From: Klebsiella ornithinolytica NBRC 105727 = ATCC 31898 | Lineage (GTDB): Bacteria > Pseudomonadota > Gammaproteobacteria > Enterobacterales > Enterobacteriaceae | NCBI RefSeq assembly: GCF_001598295.1 | Contig: NZ_BCYR01000017.1 | Coordinates: 1-64,000 of the forward strand | Length of the DNA stretch: 64,000 nt | Reading direction: 5' to 3' | Part shown: positions 1-12,364 of the stretch, in pieces | Layout of the letters: each line of letters opens with the position of its first letter | Numbering within the stretch: the first letter of the stretch is position 1 | Position numbers and translations under genes: made by a program | Notes under the pieces: model-generated | Database searches by the model: none | What the model was told of the DNA's origin: nothing | Seen by the model: the letters and a program-made list of their open reading frames with translations, nothing else

Positions 1-33
1 CTCAAATTCCCGCCATCACGCCCATTTTATGGG

Positions 34-567
34 CTATTTGCTCGTCATTTGTGCGACTTCCCGCGCAAAATTGGCAACCTGCTTCCAGTCGGTATAGACA
101 ACTTCTTTACTGGTATCCGTTTCACCGCCGGTCATCTTCATTATCAGACGAATCATGACGCGATCGTACCAACTATAGCGCGGGTAGCGCAGCGCGCCGG
201 CAAACACCGCGCTGCGCTGCGGTTGCCATGGTGAATTGAGCAGAAACTTACGCGTATAGCTATTTGTCTGCGGCGTGCGCTTCTCCGGCTTACGCGCCAC
301 GAGGTTCACCGAGAAAAACGCCCCCGGCAGCGCATTCAACGACTGCAGGTGTTTCTTCACGAAACGGTCCAGCGCCGGATGAAAGTGTCCGTAACGAATC
401 GATGCACCAATCACCACGCGATCGTAGTGGCGCCATTCAACCTCTTCAGTACGGTTGAGATTAACCGTATCCGCATCGATACCCAGCTCTTTCAGCTCAG
501 AGGCCAGGAAGGAGGCAATTTCACGCGTCTGCCCGTCGCGGGTAGAGAATAATATCAACGTTTTCAC
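34..567 (-). CDS. hemG: Protoporphyrinogen IX dehydrogenase (quinone), HemG
   Basis: Oxidises protoporphyrinogen IX to protoporphyrin IX in heme synthesis, passing electrons to quinones at the inner membrane. The 177-residue protein is a flavodoxin-like fold: an FMN phosphate loop ([12 protein letters not shown]) near the N-terminus, the strand [11 protein letters not shown], and the long loop containing [14 protein letters not shown] that separates HemG from ordinary flavodoxins. I chose the GTG at 567 because AGGAG lies five bases upstream and the protein then begins VKTLILF as in E. coli. The GTG two codons earlier would overlap that ribosome site. It is the last gene of pepQ-yigZ-trkH-hemG, 11 bases after trkH. 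Confidence 0.96.
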   Translation of the reverse strand: MKTLILFSTRDGQTREIASFLASELKELGIDADTVNLNRTEEVEWRHYDRVVIGASIRYGHFHPALDRFVKKHLQSLNALPGAFFSVNLVARKPEKRTPQTNSYTRKFLLNSPWQPQRSAVFAGALRYPRYSWYDRVMIRLIMKMTGGETDTSKEVVYTDWKQVANFAREVAQMTSK

Positions 568-578
568 AAGCACTCCTG

Positions 579-2030
579 TTATTCGCGCCAGAAAGTGGGG
601 GTAAAGAGCACCAGTAAGGTGAACACTTCCAGACGACCAAACAGCATATTAGCAATCAAGATCCATTTCGCGACCGGGTTCATTGTCGCGAAGTTGTCCG
701 CCACTACGCCAAGTCCTGGCCCGAGGTTGTTTAACGTTGCCACAACCGAGGCGAAAGCAGAAAAGTCATCCACTCCGGTCGCGATGATCGCCAGCATGCT
801 AATAATGAACACCAGCGCATAGGCAGAAAAGAATCCCCACACCGCCTCCAGAATACGTTCCGGCAGCGCACGGTTACCTAACTTAATACTGTATACCGCA
901 TTCGGATGCACCAGACGCTTGAGTTCCCGGTTCCCCTGTTTGAACAACAGCAGTATACGGATAACCTTCAGCCCGCCGCCCGTCGACCCGGCACAACCGC
1001 CAATAAATGCCGAGCACAATAGCAGCACCGGCAGGAATAACGGCCAGCGCGCGATACTGTCGGTGGTAAAGCCCGCGGTCGTCGCCATTGAGACGACCTG
1101 GAAGAAGGCCTGATTCAGCGTCGTCAGCGCCGAGCTATACACATCATGCAACCACAACACCAGCGTACAAATCACCACCAGCGTCAGTTGGACACCAATA
1201 AACATGCGGAATTCAGGATCGCGCCAGTACACCTTCAGACTGCGCCCGCTGAGCAATGAAAAATGGAGGCCATAGTTACAGCCTGAGATCAGCAGGAAAA
1301 CCGCAATAATCGTGTTAATGGTTGGACTGTTAAAATACCCTACGCTGGCGTCATGCGTAGAAAAGCCGCCAATCGCGATAGTCGAAAAGCTGTGACCGAT
1401 AGCATCAAATGCCGGCATACCCGCGAACCAGAGCGCAAGCGCACAGGCGACCGTCAACAGCACGTAGATAAGCCACAGCGTTTTGGCCGTCTCGGCGATA
1501 CGCGGGCGCATCTTATTGTCCTTCAGTGGCCCCGGCATTTCCGCCCGATACAACTGCATCCCACCGACGCCCAGTATCGGCAGTATTGCTACTGCCAACA
1601 CAATGATCCCCATACCGCCAAACCACTGCAGCATCTGTCGATAGAAGAGGATGGCATGTGGTAAAGAGTCCAACCCCACCAGCGTGGTGGCGCCGGTCGT
1701 AGTCAGGCCTGAGAATGACTCAAAAAACGCATCTGTTATCGTCAGATTCGGTTGTTCGGCGAAAATAAACGGTAGCGCACCGACGCTGCCCAGCACGGTC
1801 CAGAAGAGGACGACAATCAGAAAACCCTCGCGGGATTTCAGTTCGCCCTTTTCACGGCGGTTCGGCCACCATAATAAAGAGCCTATCGCCAGCGCGACAA
1901 AAAAGGTCTGGGTAAACGCCCGCCCCGCGCCATCGCGGTATATCAGGGCCACTAATCCCGGAAGGATCATCGTCCCCGAAAACAAAATGACCAACAGTCC
2001 AACGATTCGGGTTATGGCGCGAAAATGCAT
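579..2030 (-). CDS. trkH: Trk potassium uptake channel subunit TrkH
   Basis: Membrane pore of the Trk K+ uptake system, working with cytoplasmic TrkA. The 483-residue length equals E. coli TrkH. Four membrane-pore-membrane repeats are visible, with selectivity-filter turns TTTGATT, AIGGFST, TTAGFTT and NNLGPGLG, and the glycine-rich gating loop [13 protein letters not shown] longer open frame extends upstream, but the ATG at 2030 follows AAGGAAG at eight bases and gives the family start MHFRAITR. It lies 40 bases after yigZ and directly before hemG. Confidence 0.97.
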   Translation of the reverse strand: MHFRAITRIVGLLVILFSGTMILPGLVALIYRDGAGRAFTQTFFVALAIGSLLWWPNRREKGELKSREGFLIVVLFWTVLGSVGALPFIFAEQPNLTITDAFFESFSGLTTTGATTLVGLDSLPHAILFYRQMLQWFGGMGIIVLAVAILPILGVGGMQLYRAEMPGPLKDNKMRPRIAETAKTLWLIYVLLTVACALALWFAGMPAFDAIGHSFSTIAIGGFSTHDASVGYFNSPTINTIIAVFLLISGCNYGLHFSLLSGRSLKVYWRDPEFRMFIGVQLTLVVICTLVLWLHDVYSSALTTLNQAFFQVVSMATTAGFTTDSIARWPLFLPVLLLCSAFIGGCAGSTGGGLKVIRILLLFKQGNRELKRLVHPNAVYSIKLGNRALPERILEAVWGFFSAYALVFIISMLAIIATGVDDFSAFASVVATLNNLGPGLGVVADNFATMNPVAKWILIANMLFGRLEVFTLLVLFTPTFWRE

Positions 2031-2070
2031 CTCTGGCGCTTCCTTTGGTATGCAAAAAATCAGGTGGGGA

Positions 2071-2685
2071 TTATTCGTCAATCTTCAGTAATTGCAACGA
2101 ACCACGACTAAAATCAGCCAGTTTTGTCGAAAAAGACGCCACTTCAGCTTGCGGAAGCGCCACACGAAGCTGGACGGAGGCCTGATAGTCACTGGCGACA
2201 ATTTGTCCTGAGAACTGAGCCAACAGCGTTTCAACTCCGGCTAACTGCCCGTACTCACACTGCAAAGTATATGCGGTCAACGGCGTCTTGCGCTGCGTTG
2301 TCAGCCCGGCAAGCGCCTGATGGACGCCGCCGCCATACGCTTTAACCAGACCGCCGGTACCAAGTAAAATACCGCCGTAGTAGCGTACCACGACGGCCGT
2401 TATTTCGCCGACGCCGCTGCCCATCAGCTGCGCCAGCATAGGTTTACCCGCGGTGCCTGCCGGTTCGCCATCGTCAGAAAAACCCAGCTGTTGAGAGTCA
2501 TTGGGTGGCCCGGCCACCCACGCCACACAATGATGACGGGCGTCAGGGTGCTCCGCCCTGACGGACTCAACAAACGCCTTTGCCGCTACCACGCCGTCAG
2601 TATGTGCCAACAGCGTGATAAAACGACTTTTTTTGATCTCTTCGACAAAGGTCACCGGCGCGGCCGGTATCAACCAGCTTTCCAT
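2071..2685 (-). CDS. yigZ: YigZ, IMPACT/UPF0029 family protein
   Basis: 204 residues, the same length as E. coli YigZ. The N-terminal Impact/UPF0029 domain (about 15-125) carries the signatures CVAWVAG, SDDGEPAGTAGKP and VVRYYGGILLGTGGLVKAYGGG. A smaller C-terminal ferredoxin-like UPF0029 domain follows (about 138-195). The family is related to eukaryotic IMPACT, a translation-stress regulator; the bacterial role is not settled. Its ATG overlaps the pepQ stop by one base (TAATG), so translational coupling is likely. Confidence 0.95.
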   Translation of the reverse strand: MESWLIPAAPVTFVEEIKKSRFITLLAHTDGVVAAKAFVESVRAEHPDARHHCVAWVAGPPNDSQQLGFSDDGEPAGTAGKPMLAQLMGSGVGEITAVVVRYYGGILLGTGGLVKAYGGGVHQALAGLTTQRKTPLTAYTLQCEYGQLAGVETLLAQFSGQIVASDYQASVQLRVALPQAEVASFSTKLADFSRGSLQLLKIDE

Positions 2686-4016
2686 TACGCCAGTTTCAGG
2701 TCACGCGTCATATTTTCAACACTGTTTTCGTGGATGACGACGTTATCTTCAATACGGATGCCGCCAAACGGCTTCAATGCTTCAATTTTTTGCCAGTTGA
2801 AGTGTTTGCTAAACTGCCCTTCACGCCACGGCGCCAGCAGAGATTCAATAAAGTAGATGCCCGGCTCGATGGTCAGCACCATACGCGGCTGCAAAATACG
2901 CGTGCAGCGCAGATAGGGATACTTCGACGGCGCCGCCAGATGGGTACCGGTATCATCCTGCATGAAACCGGCCACATCATGGACCTGCAGGCCCAGCGGA
3001 TGGCCAATACCGTGCGGCATAAACGGTCCGGTCAGATCGTTTTCAACCATGGCCTCTTCGCTCATGTCGGTCACGATCTGGTGCTTACGCAACAGTTTAG
3101 CAATGCGTTGGTGGAACTGGATGTGGTAATCCACATAGCTTTTTCCAGCCTTCATCGTGCTAATCAGAGCCAGCTGCTCATCGTTAACGTCTTTAATCAA
3201 ATGGGCAAAGTCATTATCGCCGTGTGCCGCCCAGGTACGCGTCAGGTCTGCCGCATAGCCGTTATATTCCGCTCCGGCATCCAGTAAGAAGCTGCGCGCT
3301 TCTGCCGGAGCACGATGATCCAGTTTGGTGTAATGCAGTACAGAGGCATGTTCGTTAAGCGCCACGATATTGCTGTAAGGCACATCGGTGTCGCGATGAC
3401 CGGTAGCCGTCAGATACGCCTGGTTGATATCGAATTCGCTCATTCCTGAGAGGAATGCTTCATGGGCCGCGCGATGCCCGTTAACCGCCGACTTCTGCGC
3501 TTCGCGCATGCAGGCCAACTCATAATCGGTCTTAAAGGAACGATAGTAGTGCAGGAAATCAATCACCCCTTTCGGGTTGATATGGCTGGCAGCGATCTCC
3601 AGACCAAGCGCACGCTCCGGCACCGGCCCGATATAGGCGATATTGCCGCGCGCCGCAGGCAGCTGGCTGCCAATACCGTCGGCTTTCGGCAGGGCAATCA
3701 CTTCAACCTCTTCCGTCCAGAACGAGGTCGGCAGCGGTTCAACGTTATGCCAGTAATCAACCGGCAAGTAGAACCACAGTTTCGGTTTGTTGACGCCATC
3801 AACCAGCAGCCAGCAGTTGGGTACCTGCGTCACCGGGACCCAGGATTTAAATTGCGGGTTGACCTTAAACGGGTACGGATGATCGTCCAGGAAGACATTG
3901 ACCAGCTCACCGGAGTGAATCAGCAACGCATCAAGGTTAAAACGAGCTAAAGCATCACGGGTACGTTCTTGTAGGGTAACGATATGATTTTTATAGAGCG
4001 CGGCTAGTGATTCCAT
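2685..4016 (-). CDS. pepQ: Xaa-Pro dipeptidase (prolidase) PepQ
   Basis: Cytoplasmic dimetal prolidase that cleaves dipeptides with C-terminal proline. Members of this family can also hydrolyse organophosphates. Length is 443 residues as in E. coli. The creatinase-like N-terminal domain is followed by a pita-bread domain with the dimetal ligands in order: the two aspartates of [19 protein letters not shown], the histidine of [10 protein letters not shown], the glutamate of TIEPGIYF and the glutamate of GIRIEDNVV. It is first of the pepQ-yigZ-trkH-hemG chain and divergent from fadB, with 191 bases between. Confidence 0.97.
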   Translation of the reverse strand: MESLAALYKNHIVTLQERTRDALARFNLDALLIHSGELVNVFLDDHPYPFKVNPQFKSWVPVTQVPNCWLLVDGVNKPKLWFYLPVDYWHNVEPLPTSFWTEEVEVIALPKADGIGSQLPAARGNIAYIGPVPERALGLEIAASHINPKGVIDFLHYYRSFKTDYELACMREAQKSAVNGHRAAHEAFLSGMSEFDINQAYLTATGHRDTDVPYSNIVALNEHASVLHYTKLDHRAPAEARSFLLDAGAEYNGYAADLTRTWAAHGDNDFAHLIKDVNDEQLALISTMKAGKSYVDYHIQFHQRIAKLLRKHQIVTDMSEEAMVENDLTGPFMPHGIGHPLGLQVHDVAGFMQDDTGTHLAAPSKYPYLRCTRILQPRMVLTIEPGIYFIESLLAPWREGQFSKHFNWQKIEALKPFGGIRIEDNVVIHENSVENMTRDLKLA

Positions 4017-4164
4017 CTTTCATCCTTTGCTTTTATTCGATCGTAATTCCCCGCATCTTAGCACATCGGCCCCGGGCAGGGTGATTTCCGCCAGGTGTGA
4101 TCAGACCAGCATTTATTTAAAGACTCATTTGCAATTCTTTAACATAAATCCCACACTCCGTTGC

Positions 4165-4181
4165 ATCTGGTACGACCAGAT
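4165..4181. promoter_or_regulatory. FadR operator in front of fadBA
   Basis: ATCTGGTACGACCAGAT is a perfect 17-base dyad with the FadR core TGGTNNGACCA, matching the known E. coli fadBA operator. It lies 27 bases before the fadB start. FadR bound here represses beta-oxidation genes until long-chain acyl-CoA releases it. A second imperfect half-site (TGATCAGACCAG) occurs further upstream, near 4098. A weak promoter guess is TTGCAA at 4129 with CACACT 17 bases downstream. Confidence 0.9.
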
Positions 4182-4207
4182 CACATTGCTGGATTCAGGA
4201 GACTGAC

Positions 4208-6397
4208 ATGCTCTACAAAGGCGACAACCTGTACCTCGACTGGCTGGAAGATGGCATTGCCGAACTGGTGTTCGATGCTCCCGGCTCGGTGAACAAGCTC
4301 GATACCGCAACCGTAGCCAGCCTCGGTGAGGCGCTGGACGTACTCGAAAAACAACACGATCTTAAGGGGCTGTTGCTGCGCTCCGGGAAAGCGGCCTTCA
4401 TTGTCGGCGCTGACATCACCGAATTTTTGTCCCTGTTCCTGGTACCACAGGAGCAGTTGAGCCAGTGGCTCCATTTTGCCAACAGCGTCTTTAACCGCCT
4501 GGAAGATTTACCGGTACCGACTATTTCTGCGGTGAACGGCTATGCGCTGGGCGGCGGCTGCGAGTGCGTGCTGGCGACGGACTACCGTCTGGCTACGCCG
4601 GATCTGCGTATCGGCCTGCCGGAAACCAAACTGGGTATCATGCCGGGCTTTGGCGGCTCAGTACGAATGCCGCGTCTGCTCGGCGCCGATAGCGCGCTGG
4701 AAATTATTGCCGCCGGGAAAGATGTCAGTGCCGATCAGGCGCTGAAAATCGGCCTCGTCGACGGTATCGTTAAACCAGAGAAACTGCGCGATGGCACACT
4801 CGCCATTCTGCGTCAGGCCATTAATGGCGACCTGGACTGGAAAGCGAAGCGCCAGCCGAAGCTGGAGCCATTGAAGCTCAGTAAAATTGAAGCGGCCATG
4901 AGCTTCACTATCGCCAAAGGCATGGTGGCGCAGACCGCCGGGAAACACTATCCGGCGCCGATAACAGCGGTAAAAACCATCGAAGCGGCCGCTCGTTTCG
5001 GCCGCGAAGAGGCGCTGAATCTGGAAAACCAAAGTTTTGTCCCGCTGGCGCACACCAAAGAGGCCCGCGCACTGGTCGGTATCTTCCTTAACGATCAGTA
5101 TGTCAAAGCCAAAGCGAAGAAGCTGACCAAAAACGTTGAGACGCCGAAACAGGCCGCCGTGCTGGGGGCCGGAATCATGGGTGGCGGTATCGCGTATCAG
5201 TCCGCCTGGAAAGGCGTGCCGGTGATCATGAAGGACATTAACGACAAATCGCTGACGCTCGGCATGAACGAAGCCGCTAAGCTGCTCAACAAGCAGCTTG
5301 AGCGCGGCAAAATCGATGGGCTGAAGCTGGCCGGCGTTATTGGCACGATTCACCCGACCCTCGATTATGCTGGTTTTGAGCGCGTAGATGTCGTGGTCGA
5401 AGCCGTCGTCGAGAATCCGAAAGTGAAAAAGGCCGTGCTGGCGGAAACCGAAGAGAAAGTCCGCCCGGATACGGTTCTGGCTTCTAACACTTCAACGATT
5501 CCAATCGGTGAGCTGGCCAGCGCCCTGAAACGTCCGGAAAACTTCTGCGGTATGCACTTCTTTAACCCGGTGCATCGCATGCCGCTGGTAGAAGTGATTC
5601 GCGGGGAAAAAACCTCAGATGACACCATCGCAAAAGTCGTGGCCTGGGCGAGCAAAATGGGCAAAACGCCGATCGTGGTTAACGATTGCCCCGGCTTCTT
5701 CGTCAACCGCGTGCTGTTCCCCTACTTTGCGGGATTCAGCCAACTGCTTCGCGACGGCGCGGACTTCCGCAAAGTCGATAAGGTGATGGAGAAACTGTTC
5801 GGCTGGCCAATGGGCCCGGCATACCTGCTCGACGTGGTCGGCATCGATACCGCACACCACGCGCAGGCGGTGATGGCCGCCGGCTTCCCGCTGCGCATGC
5901 AGAAAGATTATCGCGACGCGATCGACGCGCTGTTCGACGCCAGCCGTTTCGGCCAGAAAAACGGTCTCGGCTTCTGGCGGTATAAAGAAGACAGTAAAGG
6001 CAAACCGAAGAAAGAAGAAGACCCGGCCGTCGACGCCCTGCTGGCGGAAGTCAGTCAGCCAAAACATGACTTCAGCGACGATGAGATTATCGCCCGGATG
6101 ATGATTCCGATGGTCAACGAAGTGGTCCGCTGCCTGGAGGAAGGCATTATCGCCAGCCCGGCGGAAGCGGATATGGCGCTGGTTTATGGTCTCGGCTTCC
6201 CTCCGTTCCACGGCGGCGCATTCCGCTGGCTGGATACCCTGGGCAGCGCAAAATATCTCGATATGGCGCAGCAGTACCAGCACCTCGGTCCGCTGTATGA
6301 AGTGCCGGAAGGACTGCGTAATAAAGCACGCCATAACGAACCCTATTATCCCCCGGTAGAACCAGCCCGCCCGGCGGGCGTTCTGAAAACGGCTTAA
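4208..6397 (+). CDS. fadB: Fatty acid oxidation complex subunit alpha FadB
   Basis: Multifunctional alpha subunit of the aerobic beta-oxidation complex: enoyl-CoA hydratase, 3-hydroxyacyl-CoA dehydrogenase, isomerase and epimerase. Length is 729 residues as in E. coli. The N-terminal crotonase domain (1 to about 190) has the oxyanion region [10 protein letters not shown], the catalytic glutamate segment [13 protein letters not shown], and [15 protein letters not shown]. The dehydrogenase part (from about 312) has the NAD loop [13 protein letters not shown] and the signature [25 protein letters not shown] precedes ATG. It is followed nine bases later by fadA and controlled by the FadR site upstream. 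Confidence 0.98.
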   Translation: MLYKGDNLYLDWLEDGIAELVFDAPGSVNKLDTATVASLGEALDVLEKQHDLKGLLLRSGKAAFIVGADITEFLSLFLVPQEQLSQWLHFANSVFNRLEDLPVPTISAVNGYALGGGCECVLATDYRLATPDLRIGLPETKLGIMPGFGGSVRMPRLLGADSALEIIAAGKDVSADQALKIGLVDGIVKPEKLRDGTLAILRQAINGDLDWKAKRQPKLEPLKLSKIEAAMSFTIAKGMVAQTAGKHYPAPITAVKTIEAAARFGREEALNLENQSFVPLAHTKEARALVGIFLNDQYVKAKAKKLTKNVETPKQAAVLGAGIMGGGIAYQSAWKGVPVIMKDINDKSLTLGMNEAAKLLNKQLERGKIDGLKLAGVIGTIHPTLDYAGFERVDVVVEAVVENPKVKKAVLAETEEKVRPDTVLASNTSTIPIGELASALKRPENFCGMHFFNPVHRMPLVEVIRGEKTSDDTIAKVVAWASKMGKTPIVVNDCPGFFVNRVLFPYFAGFSQLLRDGADFRKVDKVMEKLFGWPMGPAYLLDVVGIDTAHHAQAVMAAGFPLRMQKDYRDAIDALFDASRFGQKNGLGFWRYKEDSKGKPKKEEDPAVDALLAEVSQPKHDFSDDEIIARMMIPMVNEVVRCLEEGIIASPAEADMALVYGLGFPPFHGGAFRWLDTLGSAKYLDMAQQYQHLGPLYEVPEGLRNKARHNEPYYPPVEPARPAGVLKTA

Positions 6398-7570
<1,173 letters not shown>

Positions 7571-7589
7571 TTAAAGAGTTATCTCAAAA

Positions 7590-7765
7590 CCATGGGTGCC
7601 AGAACAAGGCGGCAAGCGAATGGCCAATTCGTCAGGAACGAATTTGAACAGCCGAAGGCTGCCTTTGGTGAGGGACGCGGATGTCCCTTATTCATCCCGA
7701 TGAACTTACCCACCGTCAGTGATTCGGGTGAATAAGCGCAGCCAACGCAGTTATGGTGACCATGG
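7590..7765. repeat. ERIC-like intergenic repeat, long variant
   Basis: A 176-base palindromic element after fadA. Its ends are inverted copies beginning CCATGG, and the inner ends carry ERIC landmarks: AAGGCGGCAAGCGAATG on the left and GCAGCCAACGCAG on the right. The ERIC core appears in degenerate form (TCCCGATGAACTTAC ... GTCAGTGATTCGGGTGAA). Between the left arm and the core is extra sequence with three small hairpins: AATTCGT/ACGAATT, CAGCC/GGCTG and GGGAC/GTCCC. A standard ERIC is about 127 bases, so this looks like a copy with an internal insertion or an older divergent one. It would be transcribed in the fadBA 3-prime UTR. Confidence 0.75.
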
Positions 7766-7794
7766 CGAAGAGAGGGGGTTTAGTTGCCGTTTTT

Positions 7795-7820
7795 CCCGCC
7801 TGTCAGGGGCGGGTTTTTTA
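7795..7820 (+). terminator. Rho-independent terminator of fadBA
   Basis: CCCGCC-TGTCAGG-GGCGGG followed by TTTTTTA. The stem is six GC pairs with a six-T tail on the fadA strand, about 225 bases after the fadA stop and beyond the ERIC-like element. Confidence 0.85.
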
Positions 7821-7865
7821 TTTCTGCCGTTCTCTTCCCTCTCCCTGAAAAAGAGGGCATGAGAA

Positions 7866-8567
7866 TCAGATAAAGGCAAACGCATCGCCAAACAGGCGAT
7901 CTTCGCGGGCATTGCGCTCATTGCAGAACAGCTCACGGGCAATTTTTGCCATTTCGAAGCGGCCGGCAATATAAATATCATGCTCTGCCAGAGTGCCATA
8001 GTCCTGCAGAACCGCGGTCAACACGGTGCCAGAGCGCCCACGCCACTCTTCTTCCGGCTGTTCCACCACCGGCTCAACACGCAGACCCGGGTGCTCCACG
8101 CTCAGCGCTTCCAGCTCTGCCAGATCGTAGAGATGTTTCGCTTCGCGACCGCCCCAGTACACTGCGATATCGCGGTTCGGGTTACGAGCCAGCGCCGTGA
8201 GCAGAATGGAACGCACATAGGAGAACCCGGTTCCTCCGGCGATGAGAATGAGCGGACGATCTTCGTCCTCACGCAGCCAGGCCTCACCATGCGGAATATC
8301 AACCTCGATCTCGCGCTCTTTCAGAATGCGATCCATCACCGCCATCGCATACAGGTTGAGCTCAGAGGCGCCGATATGCAGTTCAATACATTCCTGCTCC
8401 GCCGGAGTGGAAGCCATGGAGAACGGACGCTTGTCACGCTCGTCCATTACCACCATCAAATATTGACCAGCGCGGAAAGAAAACGCCGCTTCCGGCACTA
8501 ATCGAACGCGATACACGGTATCGGTAATTGCCTCCACCGAGGTCACTTTACAGCTTAAGGTTGTCAT
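7866..8567 (-). CDS. fre: NAD(P)H-flavin reductase Fre
   Basis: Cytoplasmic flavin reductase using NAD(P)H to reduce free FMN, FAD or riboflavin, supplying reduced flavin for iron reduction, ribonucleotide reductase activation and prFMN-type chemistry. The 233 residues match E. coli Fre. The flavin-binding barrel carries KRPFSMAST (about 46-54), and the NAD-binding half has [16 protein letters not shown] and YWGGR. The C-terminus ends in the family motif FGDAFAFI. It lies downstream of ubiD on the same strand; UbiX/UbiD prenyl-FMN chemistry makes that neighbourhood sensible. Confidence 0.97.
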   Translation of the reverse strand: MTTLSCKVTSVEAITDTVYRVRLVPEAAFSFRAGQYLMVVMDERDKRPFSMASTPAEQECIELHIGASELNLYAMAVMDRILKEREIEVDIPHGEAWLREDEDRPLILIAGGTGFSYVRSILLTALARNPNRDIAVYWGGREAKHLYDLAELEALSVEHPGLRVEPVVEQPEEEWRGRSGTVLTAVLQDYGTLAEHDIYIAGRFEMAKIARELFCNERNAREDRLFGDAFAFI

Positions 8568-8622
8568 GCGTCCCCTCTGTCGGGTCTATAGAGCAAAACA
8601 GCGGCGTTAGCCCCGCTTACTG

Positions 8623-10092
8623 TTATTTAAAGATAGCCAGCTCATCCCAGATGGCGTCAACGCGCGCCGTCACCTCAGGATCCTTCTTAATAGGACGACC
8701 CCATTCACGCTGGGTTTCGCCTGGCCATTTATTTGTGGCATCCAGCCCCATTTTTGAACCCAGGCCGGAAACCGGCGAGGCAAAATCCAGATAATCGATC
8801 GGCGTATTTTCTACCAGTACCGTATCACGAGCCGGGTCCATTCGGGTAGTAATCGCCCAGATCACGTCGTTCCAGTCGCGTGCATTAACGTCATCATCGC
8901 AGACGATCACGAACTTGGTGTACATAAACTGGCGCAGGAATGACCACACGCCCATCATGACGCGCTTGGCATGTCCGGCGTACTGTTTCTTCATCGTGAC
9001 CACGGCCAGACGATAAGAGCAACCTTCCGGCGGCAGGTAGAAATCAACAATTTCAGGGAACTGCTTTTGCAGAATCGGCACGAAGACTTCGTTCAGCGCG
9101 ACGCCCAGGACCGCAGGTTCATCCGGCGGGCGTCCGGTATACGTTGAATGATAAATCGCATCTTCACGCTGAGTGATATGCGTAACCGTAAATACCGGGA
9201 AATTATCCACTTCATTGTAGTAGCCGGTATGATCGCCGTACGGCCCTTCCGGCGCCATTTCACCTGGCTCAATATACCCTTCCAGCACAATTTCCGCGCT
9301 GGCCGGTACTTCAAGATCGTTGGAAATGCACTTGACCACTTCCGTTTTGGTGCCGCGTAGCAGGCCGGCAAACGCATACTCTGACAGCGTATCGGGAACC
9401 GGAGTGACGGCCCCAAGGATGGTCGCCGGGTCAGCGCCCAGCGCCACGGAAACCGGAAAACGTTCGCCCGGATGAGCCGCACACCACTCCTGAAAATCCA
9501 GCGCGCCGCCGCGATGGGAGAGCCAGCGCATGATCAGCTTGTTCTTACCAATGAGCTGCTGGCGATAGATGCCCAGGTTCTGCCGTTCCTTATGCGGACC
9601 GCGAGTAACCGTCAGTCCCCAGGTAATCAGCGGGGCAGCATCTTCTGGCCAGCAGGTCATGATCGGGATACGCGTCAAATCAACGTTGTCGCCTTCAATG
9701 ATCTTTTGCTGGCAGGGTGCTCCGCGCAGGCGCTTTGTCGGCATATTCAAGACCTGCCTGAACTGCGGCAGCTTATCGAACAGATCGCGAAAGCCTTTCG
9801 GCGGTTCCGGCTCTTTCAGAAAAGCCAGCAGCTTACCCACTTCACGCAACGAGCTGACATCCTCCTGCCCCATTCCCATGGCGACGCGGCGCGGAGTGCC
9901 AAACAGATTGCACAACACGGGCATGGTGTAGCCTTTGGGGTTTTCAAAAAGCAGGGCCGGGCCGCCGGCACGTAAAGTGCGATCGGCAATTTCGGTGATC
10001 TCAAGGTGCGGATCGACCGGCAGGGATATTCTTTTCAGTTCGCCCTGCTGCTCCAGTAATGTCAGAAAGTCGCGTAGATCGTGGTATTTCAT
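8623..10092 (-). CDS. ubiD: 4-hydroxy-3-polyprenylbenzoate decarboxylase UbiD
   Basis: Prenylated-FMN-dependent decarboxylase of ubiquinone synthesis; removes the carboxyl of octaprenyl-4-hydroxybenzoate. 489 residues. Visible signatures are RNLGIYRQQ-type segments around [24 protein letters not shown], and the catalytic-glutamate region [13 protein letters not shown]. The protein ends WDELAIFK, about five residues before the E. coli end, a small C-terminal difference. The ATG gives [10 protein letters not shown]. No in-frame ATG, GTG or TTG lies just upstream, so the three extra N-terminal residues annotated in E. coli are absent. Its SD is weak. A TATAAT-like -10 box occurs at 10125-10130 on this strand. 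Confidence 0.96.
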   Translation of the reverse strand: MKYHDLRDFLTLLEQQGELKRISLPVDPHLEITEIADRTLRAGGPALLFENPKGYTMPVLCNLFGTPRRVAMGMGQEDVSSLREVGKLLAFLKEPEPPKGFRDLFDKLPQFRQVLNMPTKRLRGAPCQQKIIEGDNVDLTRIPIMTCWPEDAAPLITWGLTVTRGPHKERQNLGIYRQQLIGKNKLIMRWLSHRGGALDFQEWCAAHPGERFPVSVALGADPATILGAVTPVPDTLSEYAFAGLLRGTKTEVVKCISNDLEVPASAEIVLEGYIEPGEMAPEGPYGDHTGYYNEVDNFPVFTVTHITQREDAIYHSTYTGRPPDEPAVLGVALNEVFVPILQKQFPEIVDFYLPPEGCSYRLAVVTMKKQYAGHAKRVMMGVWSFLRQFMYTKFVIVCDDDVNARDWNDVIWAITTRMDPARDTVLVENTPIDYLDFASPVSGLGSKMGLDATNKWPGETQREWGRPIKKDPEVTARVDAIWDELAIFK

Positions 10093-10269
10093 GGAGTTAT
10101 TATTAACCTCTATACAGGCGGCTGATTATACGGTGTTCGCCAGCGTCATGCTGTACTTTTGTTAAATTAGAGTGAAAGAACATAGAATTTTTGATTTCAC
10201 TTATATTGGCTTTCGCGATCGCCCCAGGCTTTTGTTATGCTTGCAGCTAATAGAGTGGAAAGAGTTATT

Positions 10270-10758
10270 ATGCAAGCCTGGTATTTACTGTATTGCAAAC
10301 GTGGGCAGCTTCAGCGCGCCCAGGAACACCTCGAACGACAGGCAGTGAATTGCCTGATGCCGACGATCGCACTGGAAAAAATCATCCGCGGCAAACGCAC
10401 TACGGTCAGTGAACCTTTGTTCCCCAATTACCTGTTTGTCGAATTCGATCCGGAAATTATCCACACTACAACTATCAGCGCCACGCGAGGTGTGAATAAC
10501 TTCGTGCGCTTTGGCGCCCAGCCAGCCACGGTACCGTCCGCGGTCATTCACCAGCTCTCTATCTATAAGCCGGAAGGCATCACCGACCCGGAAACGCCGC
10601 ACGAAGGTGACTTCGTCTTGATTACCGACGGCGCGTTTGAAGGCCTGCAGGCTATCTTTAGCGAACCGGATGGTGAAGCGCGCTCCATGCTGCTGCTGAA
10701 TCTGCTTAACAAACAGGTACTGCAAAGCATCAAAAATACCGACTTTCATAAAATCTGA
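10270..10758 (+). CDS. rfaH: Transcription/translation regulatory protein RfaH
   Basis: NusG paralogue recruited to RNA polymerase at ops sites, suppressing pausing and Rho termination in long surface-polysaccharide and pilus operons and recruiting ribosomes. At 162 residues it equals E. coli RfaH. An NGN domain (1 to about 100, starting [17 protein letters not shown]) is followed by a linker and the fold-switching KOW domain (about 113-162, with [10 protein letters not shown]). An upstream open extension exists but the family start is the ATG at 10270. I saw no ops element (GGCGGTAG core) in this window, so the local wec operon is not an obvious target. Convergent with tatD, eight bases apart. 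Confidence 0.97.
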   Translation: MQAWYLLYCKRGQLQRAQEHLERQAVNCLMPTIALEKIIRGKRTTVSEPLFPNYLFVEFDPEIIHTTTISATRGVNNFVRFGAQPATVPSAVIHQLSIYKPEGITDPETPHEGDFVLITDGAFEGLQAIFSEPDGEARSMLLLNLLNKQVLQSIKNTDFHKI

Positions 10759-10766
10759 CGGTACGC

Positions 10767-11549
10767 TTAAAAACGGATGCCAAAGAGCGTTCTGACATTC
10801 GTGTCAGCGATCTCTTCCAGCCGCTGAGCCTCCTCCCCGCGCCATCCCGCAATACTGGCCAGAATATGCGGCAGATATACCGGTTCATTGCGCCGGGAAG
10901 CGGGCTTCGGGCTAAGGTCGCGGGGCAGCAGATACGGGGCATCCGTTTCAATCAACAGGCGTTCTGCCGGGATATCCGGCAACAGCGCGCGCAGCTCCAG
11001 TCCGCGTCGCTCGTCGCAGACCCAGCCTGTAATGCCAATATACAAACCGTGGTTCACACAGGCACGCATTTCTTCGCGGGTTCCGGTAAAGCAGTGCAGC
11101 ACCGCACCAGGCAGTTTATCCAGCCAGGGCGTCAGGAGCGTCAGAAAACGTTCATGGGCATCGCGGCAGTGCAAAAAAACCGGCATAGACAGCTCGGCTG
11201 CCAGCGCCAGCTGTGCGCTGAAGGCGGCCTCTTGCTCCTGAGGGGTAGAAAAGTTGCGGTTGAAGTCCAGCCCACATTCGCCGATAGCGACGACCTCCGG
11301 CTGGCGCGCCAGCTGAAAGATGGAGTCGGCCACCGCTGCCGTCCAGCTGCTGCTGTCATGCGGATGCACGCCGGCGGTTGACCAGCAGCGGGTATAGCGA
11401 TGTGCCAGCTGCCGGGCCTGCTCGCTTTCATGCAGGTTAGTCCCGGTGAACAGCATGCCGGTCACGCCCGCCGCCTGAGCGCGGGCCACGACCTCATCGC
11501 GATCGCGGGAAAACTGTGGACTGGTCAGATTGACGCCGATATCAAACAT
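10767..11549 (-). CDS. tatD: 3-prime to 5-prime ssDNA/RNA exonuclease TatD
   Basis: Mg2+-dependent TIM-barrel nuclease of the TatD family, implicated in DNA repair of oxidative lesions and in DNA breakdown. Not needed for Tat export despite its name. 260 residues as in E. coli. Metal ligands: E91 in [11 protein letters not shown]127 in [10 protein letters not shown], the histidine of VLHCFTGT, and the aspartate of [12 protein letters not shown]. It lies 39 bases downstream of tatC in the tatABCD arrangement. Confidence 0.97.
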   Translation of the reverse strand: MFDIGVNLTSPQFSRDRDEVVARAQAAGVTGMLFTGTNLHESEQARQLAHRYTRCWSTAGVHPHDSSSWTAAVADSIFQLARQPEVVAIGECGLDFNRNFSTPQEQEAAFSAQLALAAELSMPVFLHCRDAHERFLTLLTPWLDKLPGAVLHCFTGTREEMRACVNHGLYIGITGWVCDERRGLELRALLPDIPAERLLIETDAPYLLPRDLSPKPASRRNEPVYLPHILASIAGWRGEEAQRLEEIADTNVRTLFGIRF

Positions 11550-11588
11550 CGCTTCTCCAATATGACAACCGCCCTGACGGGCGGCTGG

Positions 11589-12362
11589 TTACTCTTCTTT
11601 GCTCCCCGCTTCTTCAGCGGCGGCATCCTCGTCACGCGTCAGACGTTTTCCGGTATAGAAACGCGCAAAGAAAACCCCGATCTCAAACAAGCAGTACATC
11701 GGAATCGCCAGCAGCGTTTGCGAGAAGACATCCGGCGGCGTCAGCAGCATGCCGACGACGAATGCTCCCACCAGCACGTACGGCCGCTTCTTACGCAAAT
11801 CTTCCGGGGTCGTGACGCCCATCCAGCACAGCAGCACGATCGCAACCGGCACTTCAAACGAAACGCCAAAGGCGATAAACAGCGCCATGACGAAATCGAG
11901 ATAGCTGCGAATATCCGTCGAGACCTGCACGCCCTCCGGCGCCGCGTGGGTCAGGAAACCAAACGCCAGCGGGAAAACGACAAAGTAGGCAAACGCCATA
12001 CCGATATAGAACAGCAGCGTACTGGAAACCAGCAGCGGCATAACCAGCCGACGCTCATGTTTATACAGCGCCGGGGCAACAAACGCCCAGACCTGGTAAA
12101 GAATAACCGGCACCGACAGAATCACCGAAACCATGAAGGTCAGTTTGATCGGCGTAAAGAAAGGGGAAGCCACGTCGGTGGCGATCATCGTTGCACCCAC
12201 CGGCATCTGCCGGATAAGCGGTGCGGAAACCAGCTGATAGATGTCGTTGGCGAAGTACACTAACGCCAGAAAAATGACCAGTATCGCGATGATGCTATTG
12301 ATCAGGCGCTTGCGCAGCTCAATCAAATGCGAAATTAGCGGTTGAGTATCTTCTACGCCCAT
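11589..12362 (-). CDS. tatC: Sec-independent translocase subunit TatC
   Basis: Polytopic inner-membrane receptor for twin-arginine signal peptides; with TatB it forms the substrate-binding complex. 257 residues, six predicted membrane helices. Conserved features: the N-terminal cytoplasmic LIELRKRL, the periplasmic [12 protein letters not shown], and [22 protein letters not shown]. The C-terminal tail is acidic ([14 protein letters not shown]). It starts two bases after the tatB stop, indicating tight coupling. Confidence 0.98.
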   Translation of the reverse strand: MGVEDTQPLISHLIELRKRLINSIIAILVIFLALVYFANDIYQLVSAPLIRQMPVGATMIATDVASPFFTPIKLTFMVSVILSVPVILYQVWAFVAPALYKHERRLVMPLLVSSTLLFYIGMAFAYFVVFPLAFGFLTHAAPEGVQVSTDIRSYLDFVMALFIAFGVSFEVPVAIVLLCWMGVTTPEDLRKKRPYVLVGAFVVGMLLTPPDVFSQTLLAIPMYCLFEIGVFFARFYTGKRLTRDEDAAAEEAGSKEE

Positions 12363-12364
12363 TT

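Noticed and set aside
11400-12263. A 287-codon ORF antisense to tatC
   Set aside because: No conserved domain; tatC and tatD are intact on the other strand.
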